Below are positions 56,880 through 64,000 of a DNA stretch of 64,000 bases, in pieces; position 1 is the first letter of the stretch; each line of letters opens with the position of its first letter. A program made the translations under genes and the position numbers. Under the pieces are notes generated by a model. It searched no databases. It was not told the origin of the DNA and worked only from the letters and a program-made list of their open reading frames with translations. This DNA is from Clonostachys chloroleuca (Eukaryota > Ascomycota > Sordariomycetes > Hypocreales > Bionectriaceae), in the NCBI GenBank assembly GCA_037952775.1, contig JBANAY010000003.1:4154001-4218000 (forward strand), read 5' to 3'.

Positions 56880-59345
56880 ACTATTATCTCCTAATTCAGA
56901 CTCAGAATACTCCGATCCAGGCCCAGAATACTCAGATAAGTCTGATATTAATAGTATTTTTAATAATAATAATTATAAGCGCTCTAAGTATAAGAGTAAT
57001 ATAACTATCTTTAGAGAGTCTTCTGATAAAGATAAAGTAGACTTTAAAGATACTATTAACCTATTTAGTAGAAATATATACCTATCAGAATACTATTAAA
57101 AAGTAGTAAAAGACTTTAAGGAGAGCTATTATAATAGTTAAGATTATAGCCCGGGCAGTAGTATTCTCTTAGATATAATAGAAGATATATAGAAAGAGTT
57201 AGTAACTAGTTCTACCCTTAATAGTTAATACTAATATTTTTATTTATAGATTCTATAAAGTTATTAACTGTAACCCTATAGAAAGTTATATATCCTTATC
57301 TATAGGGATTTTATATAATTTCTTTAACTAGTACTTAAATTAATAAGTTAATAAAGATAGCAGAAAGCTCTATAGAATAAAGAAGAAAAGTTCCTTAAGT
57401 ATATACTAGAAAGTATTCTAGCTATATATTAAAAGGGCTACTAGAGATAAGATTAATCTAAAATTAAACTAGAAGATATATAGAGTAGGAATCTTTACTA
57501 CCCCCTCCCCTCCCCTTCCCCTATAGAATACTTTCTAATATAAGCTTCTAAGCTCTTAGAGATCTAGCTAAGAAGTATAGACTTAGCGATAAGAAGCGTA
57601 TAAACTACTATATAATAATTAAAGATCTATTAGAGCAGATTAAAATAATACTAGATATAACTGAAAAATATTTTCAGCTGGGAGAGATTTGAATTCTTAT
57701 AGTATTATTTCTCCTTTTGCTTGCTCCTGCTAGTGCTCACCCTGTATCTATTTTATACCTTTAATTCGGTAATATTCATACAGTATTAGTATAAGATCCT
57801 GAAGGTAGTCCGTATAATATCCTTACTTGATTCACCCTAGCTTTTATAAAGATATACCTTGGAGTTAAAGATGCATATATATAACTCGGGTTAGATAATA
57901 GACCTATTATTATATTAAAAGGCTGACTATATTACAGCAAGACCTTTATAGTTCCTGAGAATTTCTTTGATCCTTTACTATTCCTCAGCCCTTATATCTA
58001 CCTTTTAGGTATCCTATTTTACTATTAGGTATTTAAGGCTCTAAGCCTTACCTCTCCCGATAAGCTAGATATACTTAATATCTATATAGGAGAAAAGGAG
58101 CTACTACTACCTTTAAAGAAAGAATTTAATAACTGCTTAGTATTCCGCTGTACTATAAAGATCCTTATAGAATATACTATTTCTATAGATATACCTATTA
58201 TATATGGAATAATAGTAAGATAGATTAGATAAATTAGTGAGATACTTAGCTTTAAGTATACTACTATACTATACAGTCTGTGCTATACTATAGCTAATAG
58301 GCTTAACTAAAGCAGTTTATTTCCTACTAACTTCTAGATAGCTCTGAAATCTTTTTATTACTAATGAGTATAATAGATAGTTAATATTAGCAAAGTATTA
58401 TAAAACCTAGCTTTAGACTATACTAACTCTGTTCTATTTTAGAGATACTATCTCAGCTGAGAAATTAATACAGATATATAGGTTATTCTCTGAGGTTAAA
58501 GGCTATAGTAGGTACTAATAAGATAGGCCTGTAGTATTGGCTACTTAATTAGTAAGTACTAACTAATAGACCTTACTATTAAGTAAGCTGTCTCTATAAA
58601 TATATACCCTCTTATTAGGAAACTTAAACTATAACTCTGATAAATAAAGTAAGGGTCTAATAAATATATAAAGGCCCTTTATATACTAAGAAAGGAGAAA
58701 CTAAGACTTAAAAGATTGCTTTAGGAAACTATATAATATAAGTGAACGGATAACCAGGCTGTTAATAATATTAAGTATTAACTTAGAGGTAAATAGAACC
58801 CTAACTAAATTATTAAGAAGGGCTGCTATTCTTAAGGATTAGCTTAGAAATATCTGGTATAAGCCCTAGCTGCTAAATATAATAATATAATTAAGGGCTA
58901 TTATTAAAGGCGGAATAATATAATTAATACTATTATTCTATACTGTATAGTTAAAGAAGGACTGATAATATAGTGTAAAAATATATTATCTACTAAGCCT
59001 TAGTATATATATAGTAAGGATATACAGGAGGAGGGCCCTCTATAAGAAGTACTAAAAACTATACTTAAGGCTATTAGGGTGAAAACAGAGAAGGAGAGAT
59101 CTAGATACTATTTTTTATATATTAGTAAAGCTCTTACTTTATAACTAGATAATCCTTTAATAAAAGATCTAGCCTGAGAGTTCTATATATCTAGTAATAT
59201 AGTAAAGTATTTTTATTATAGATACCTTTCTATTTTAGAGGATTATTATATAATCTATTATCGGGTTTATAATAAAATACTAGAAAATAAGAAATATTTA
59301 TAAAACTATAGTTTAAAGTACTACAGTCTTAAAACTTAGTATTAA
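56880..59345 (+). pseudogene. RIP-decayed DUF3435 tyrosine recombinase
   Basis: Read through RIP stops, the plus strand follows a fungal DUF3435 protein end to end. It has an acidic Ser/Glu N-terminus (56890-57060) and a Tyr-Ser-Pro-Gly-Ser segment (57140-57160). A probable short intron with a C-rich tract ends CTATAG near 57530. Then come a Lys-Lys-Tyr-x-Leu-Ser-Asp-Lys-Lys segment (57565-57600), a core Leu-Leu-Leu-Leu-Ala-Pro (57710-57745), and Leu-Thr-Ser-Pro (58046-58058). A Ser-Leu-Arg/Cys-Tyr box (58270-58300) holds a candidate catalytic Arg. A C-terminal part with zinc-finger His/Cys positions (59165-59330, Val-Lys-His and Leu-Gln-Asn intact) closes it. Cys codons are mostly Tyr. It is dead. 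YR enzymes cut and join DNA through a covalent tyrosine link. Confidence 0.72.
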
Positions 59346-60509
59346 TATACTTATCTTATAAGATTATTACTATTTTAAGTTATTATAATATTTAGCTATT
59401 ATTATTTTAGGTTATTTTAATATCTAGCTATAATATATAGTAGCTAGCTATCTGAGAACTCTAGTAATAATTATATATAGGTATATTTATTATATATTAT
59501 ATATATATATACTAAGGATGAATTACCTACTATTCAAATTTATATATAGAGATTGTACTGGAAATATAAACTTAGAAGTTTGTAAATACAGGTGAATCCT
59601 ATATCTGTTATTATATACTTATCTAGCTTATATAATTAGAGGAATAAAGAAATTCCAGCTATTCTACTTAGCTAATAAGTAATCTCTTAGGTATATAATT
59701 TTAATATATAGTAGTAATCCCTCTACTTATTTAATAAGGAGCACTTATTATAATAATCTGTTTTTACCCCTAAATACTAATTGAAGCTAATACTAGCAGC
59801 CTGTTAGATATAGTATAGCCTTACTCAGGTAATAGCTTTAGTACTTTCTGGAAATTAAAATAGTTAACGCTAGAGGGATAATTCTGCAGTATTATACAGT
59901 TATTCTATATTAGGAAGATAAAGGGTGATTTACAAGATAGCTTTATTACTAAAGGGCGATAGTAATTAATTATAGAGCTATTAGGCTAAGAAAGCTAATA
60001 ACTTTTACTATAAAAGTTAGATATCCTATAATATATCTCTAATATTGCCTCTGCCTTCTCTGTTCTTACTAGTAGCTAGTATAGCTAAAGGCTAGGACCT
60101 AGAGTTAGTTAGGGGTACTGCAGAACTAGTATTACTCTGGGGATAATTAATTCTTCCTAGAAAGCAGGAAGAGAATATTCTATACTAGTAAATAGCTTTG
60201 CCTTATAGACCTTAAGTAAATTAATAGAAAATAATTATAATAATATAATAACTACTTAAATCGGGTTACTAGTATTATTAGTCTCTTTATTACTTAGGGC
60301 TACTACTATATTCTCCTCTATAATAGAGCTAAATATTATAAACTTACCCTTCCGGATTATTTTATTACTTATAGAGAGAGATAAATAGCTTTATACTTAA
60401 TCTGAACTAAAAGATATATACTGGGGCTACTTTTCCTCTATATAATAACTATCCAAAAGCAGTAGTATTTACTGAATTAAATAGTATCGCTTTAGGGGAT
60501 ATTAATATT
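59346..60509. other. Decayed sequence, unidentified
   Basis: AT-rich sequence with moderate RIP and surviving GGG/CCC motifs. Frames are short and no domain is recognised. It may include 5' parts of the gene remnant at 60510. Confidence 0.4.
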
Positions 60510-60788
60510 ATGGATTTCTTTACTGCTAACTATTCCCTTGGATATACTGAACTTATTAATATTATACTCCTTAGACTGAGATATATAATACCCCCTTATT
60601 TAAGTAGCTATAATTATATATTAGCTGAGATTATATTCAACTTTATAGTGCTAATAAATAGTATAAAGGTAGTTTTAATAATAAGGGAGACTAACTATTA
60701 TAGTAAAAGAGAGGGTAATAGAAACCTTGACCTAGTTGCCTGCTATATACTGAATAAAACTATAGATAGGAGCTATATTAAGGAATAG
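60510..60788 (+). pseudogene. Open fragment of an unidentified cargo gene
   Basis: A 92-codon ATG frame ends at a RIP-type TAG at 60786-60788. The reading continues in the same frame with only TAG/TAA interruptions to about 61050, so it is the open part of a longer decayed gene. The composition (Ile, Leu, Tyr and Asn-rich) is what RIP produces from Thr, Ala, Val and Cys codons. No family is recognised. It may belong with the ankyrin-repeat remnant downstream, although that is in another frame. Confidence 0.35.
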
Positions 60789-61572
60789 TATATACTCTTT
60801 GGTAGAGTATATTAAATAAAAATACTGGGTTATACTATATTATTAAGGCTTTTAGGAATTCTTTACTATACTAGAATTATAGTATTTAATATTTCGGGAG
60901 GCTAGAGTTTACTTCTGATATATTACCTGTATAAGTAGTAATCAGTTATATCGAAGTATGAAATCTATATAGTAGTTATAGTAAAGGTATTCTTATCTGC
61001 TCTTTTATATCTATTATATACTTATTATTATCCAAAGCTATAAACTAATATCGGGTAAGTAAATAGGAGAGCTAATTCTTATTTCTATACTAGGGTATAT
61101 AATTAGGGACTCTTACTCCTCCCTGGCTGTATTAGAGGTATAGTAGTATTATAGGAGGCTCGGATTTGAATTTTTAGTAATTTAGTATATTATTTATACT
61201 CCTTACTACCTTTTTATACTAGTATTAGTGGGTTTCTTTTGGAGCTATATTAATTTCAGATGTAAATATACTGTTAAGCTGTACTATATAAATAGAGCTA
61301 ATAAAGAGTATAGTTAGAATAGTATAGTAAACTTAAGATCCCTGTCTAGTACCCTATAATAAAGCCTTTAAAGATTAGAAGAACTTTGGATCTTACTATA
61401 TATTAAAATAATTATAGAGTATATTAAGCTAGTATTTAGACTTTACTATAGGGTAAGTATAGAAGGTAGGCTATATAACTGTACCTTTAGTTAACTAGTA
61501 TATATATAAGGTATAATACTGTATTAGTTCCAGCCCGGACTTACTAAGGCTAAAAACTACTACTGTAGCTTA

Positions 61573-62720
61573 TTGTCTTTTAATCCTTTATATAGCTATA
61601 GGAATATATTACTCTCTAATCTACTTAGTAAGATTCTGGCCTTAATTAGCTACTATCTTCTGGCTGAATCCCTATATACTTTAACTCTTATATACTGCTA
61701 TTTTTTTCTAGTCTACCAGCCTGTGCTTATATATTTTAATACTGAGGTGTATATATAGGGTTAGACCCTGCTCTCCTTAGTAGCAAGGTATAGATATAAT
61801 ACTATTATAGAACTACTCCTCTCTAACCCTAGAGAAGATCCTAATAAATATAATTAAGAGGGTAAGATAGTACTCTTTTAGGTAGTAAGATATAGTTAAG
61901 TATCTATAGTAAGGCGGCTTCTTACTATAAACTGTATTAATCTATCCGGAAAGAATTATTAATACTAGACTCCGCTCTACAGTATAGTATTAAGAGGACA
62001 GACTGGGACAGTAGGATTATTACTTAATATACTAGGTATTAAGTTAAACTGCAGTAATAAATAGGGTTGAACTCTATTTTGGATTATAGCGGTACAGGGA
62101 TATATTTTAACTATTAAGTTCCTTCTAGTAGCTCTAATAATTGATATTAACTGTTCTAATAATACTGGAAAAACTCTATTTATAGTAGTAGTAATATATA
62201 GATATAAAGAAGTAGTAGCTATCCTAGTAAAAGAGATACAGGTAGATCTATATACTAGAGATAAGTATAGCAGGATAGTATTATTATAGGCTATAGTAAA
62301 GGGTTATTAAGGTATAGTATATCTGCTTCTTAATATAGCTTAGTTAGATCCAGGATCTAGAGATCTAGAAGGTAGGATACTACTTACCTATACTGCTTAG
62401 TATAGGTATACTGCTACTATATCTCTTCTTACTAATCTGGAAGGTATAGATATTAATAGCTAAGATTACTTAGGGCAGATACTATTATTCCTAGTTATTA
62501 TTAATAGGTAGTATAATATAGTTTATTATCTTTATAACCGAGCAGATATAGAACAGGGTATTATTAATTCTACTGAACAGACTTTACGAATAGCTACCCA
62601 GGATAATAAGGATTGGATAATACTTATATTACTAGGATCTTTTAACTTATATACAGAGGAGCTACTACTACTTGTGGCCAGGGACTTTTTATATATTACT
62701 AGCTTTATTATTATATTAAT
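61573..62720 (+). pseudogene. RIP-decayed ankyrin-repeat protein gene
   Basis: An open 61-codon piece (61573-61758) runs, through RIP stops in the same frame, into a tandem of about eight 33-residue ankyrin-like repeats (61759 to about 62720). Signatures are Gly-x-Thr-Leu-Leu or Gly-Lys-Thr-Leu-Phe starts, Ile-Val-x-Leu-Leu-Leu helices and Asp-x-Asn loops; the clearest lie at 62143-62560. The repeats probably formed the C-terminal part of a larger protein. Ankyrin-repeat and NLR-type genes are common cargo of large fungal YR elements. The N-terminal domain is not identifiable. Confidence 0.6.
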
Positions 62721-64000
62721 AGCTCTCTACTAGTAGATAAGTTTACTGATCTAGGTATTAGGAGCAGTTGCTCCTATCTAGAAGGATGGTAATAATTATA
62801 TACTATACTAACTGTACTTTAAGCCTAAAGCTTAAGTATTAGAAGTAGTTCTATCTCTTTACTTAAGTAGAATATATTAATAGAATTCCTATACTCTTTA
62901 GCTTTAGATTATTATATATCTGCCTTAGCAGTTATAGCTATTCTTTAATAGATTCAGCCACTGGTATTAAATATTATTATTTTAAATTAGCTCTGCCTAG
63001 TCTGCTTTAATATTATTAATAATAAATTTAATATTTAGTAGGATCTATTATAGTTAGATAGGCCCTAGGTTGATTTCTAGGATATAGTTATTATACTAAT
63101 TCTAGTATTGGTTGTCTAATTACTAGTAGTAATATTAAGGATATTAAGCTTATTAAGATTAGTTAGTACTTATATAAGCTGGTTATTAAGTAGGGGATAA
63201 ATTATATAGTATAGTATATCTAGGCGTTCTGGTTCTATTATATTATTAAGGAAAGCTATACTACCCTGCTTAGTAGCTAGGATATTATTACTTATACTTC
63301 TATTTGTAATAAATAATACTACTAGTAAGTAAGGTACTTATAGATAACTAGTCTTCTAGAAAGCTATTAGCCCTAGCGGTATAGGTATCTACTTCTACGG
63401 GGGGTAAGGATATTTAGGAGCGGATAGTAAGATTATATAACTATATACAGGCCTACCAGAGAAACTAGTACAGATTACTTTACAGATTATAATAAATCCC
63501 GGTTTCTAATTACTTCAAATTAGGTTATATATAGCTACTATCTACCTATAATAGACTAACTTTTAGAGTTAGAGAGTAGCTGAAAATAAGTAAGATTAAA
63601 TTATTTAATTAATTAATCTAATTCTAGCTAGTCTTAGCTAAAATCCTATCCCTAGAGCTTATCTGATTAGTAGTTAGGTTAGAATAAGAGGATAAGGATA
63701 TAGTATTCTGGGTATACTGGAAGCTTGCTGGAGATCTCCTTATAGTAAGTAGATAGGCTTGTTCCTATATATAATAAAATTAGCTTATAAAGCGCTAAGT
63801 AGATCTAGATTAAGATCGCTTATAATTATTACCAGAGAAGGGGGAATAATAAGCTACTAGAAGAGTTATAGTCCTAATATTAGTTATTTTATTATACTAT
63901 AATATAGATATTAGTATTAAAATAACTACTTATCTTATTACCTCTTTATATAAGACCTTTAATAGCTTTTATAATATTCTTATTTGTTCTGTTATGCTTT
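62721..64000. other. Decayed sequence at window end, unidentified
   Basis: AT-rich, moderately RIPed sequence with no frame or motif I can name. It probably lies inside the same element as the DUF3435 and ankyrin remnants, which runs off the window. Confidence 0.4.

Larger units (their letters stand above)
56400..64000 (+). mobile_element. Start of a DUF3435-carrying element (YR type), open to the right
   Basis: The copia-E RT frame breaks at about 56398 at TGTTACAGCG. The new sequence carries a decayed DUF3435 tyrosine-recombinase gene reading inward 0.5 kb from this edge, then unrelated decayed genes including an ankyrin-repeat gene. DUF3435 recombinases are the captains of Starship elements and occur in related YR elements, placed at the 5' edge and reading inward. 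The edge holds a TTAC motif (56402-56405). The right end is outside the window, so element type and size are unproven. Confidence 0.55.

Noticed and set aside
56400..57000. LTR starting TGTTACAGCG
   Set aside because: The TG start resembles an LTR, but no second copy, primer site or retroelement coding follows; a DUF3435 gene does.
1..64000. CRISPR array, rRNA or tRNA genes
   Set aside because: No spaced identical repeats of CRISPR type and no recognisable rRNA or tRNA sequence were seen; the base composition and introns indicate a eukaryote.

Overview
The window looks like a transposon-packed, AT-rich block of a filamentous ascomycete genome. The reasons are extreme TpA enrichment with C-to-T and G-to-A decay of every repeated sequence on both strands (the signature of repeat-induced point mutation, RIP), chromovirus (Ty3/gypsy with chromodomain) and Ty1/copia families typical of fungi, a DUF3435 tyrosine-recombinase pseudogene, and short fungal-type introns. 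Only a few stretches have escaped decay. The species and chromosomal position cannot be told from the sequence.

Layout. 1-4220: RIP-decayed 3' part of a Ty3 element. 4454-5294: solo LTR. 5300-9875 and about 38826-39590: a decayed Ty1/copia element (copia-B) split by a Ty3 element (Ty3-A, 9940-38755). The 5' LTR of Ty3-A is itself split by a copia element (copia-C outer, 10014-23876), which holds a younger copy of its own family (copia-C inner, 11668-18595). The pol of Ty3-A is split by a complete, undecayed element of its own family (Ty3-H, 28805-36267). 39591-47941: a reverse-strand decayed Ty3 copy (Ty3-F) carrying a second solo LTR (40732-41596). 47947-49990: AT-rich debris. 49940-52200: a RIP-free island with one intact membrane-protein gene. 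52368-56398: a 5' copia-C copy on the plus strand. 56400-64000: the start of another element, with a decayed DUF3435 recombinase gene and a decayed ankyrin-repeat gene. Six insertions have perfect 5-bp target-site duplications, so the order of events can be read.

The intact Ty3-H has two identical 379-bp LTRs, a 10-nt primer-binding site complementary to its own LTR (self-priming, as in Tf1), a 784-aa Gag, a canonical A-AAA-AAC minus-1 slippery site, and a Pol with protease, RT, RNase H, integrase and chromodomain.

The most interesting observation is a gene on the opposite strand between pol and the 3' LTR of Ty3-H. It encodes a 208-aa protein with a Zn(II)2Cys6-like cluster followed by a coiled coil, the layout of a fungal transcription factor. 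Decayed but recognisable versions with canonical Zn2Cys6 spacing sit at the same place in the other three Ty3 copies. Those copies have similar gag-pol and R-U5 but differ in this gene and in the adjacent U3. Independently, the unrelated copia-C family carries a multi-intron antisense gene at the equivalent place, also with a coiled coil and two Cys half-clusters. I infer an antisense regulatory cassette in LTR retrotransposons that travels with the U3 it may act on.
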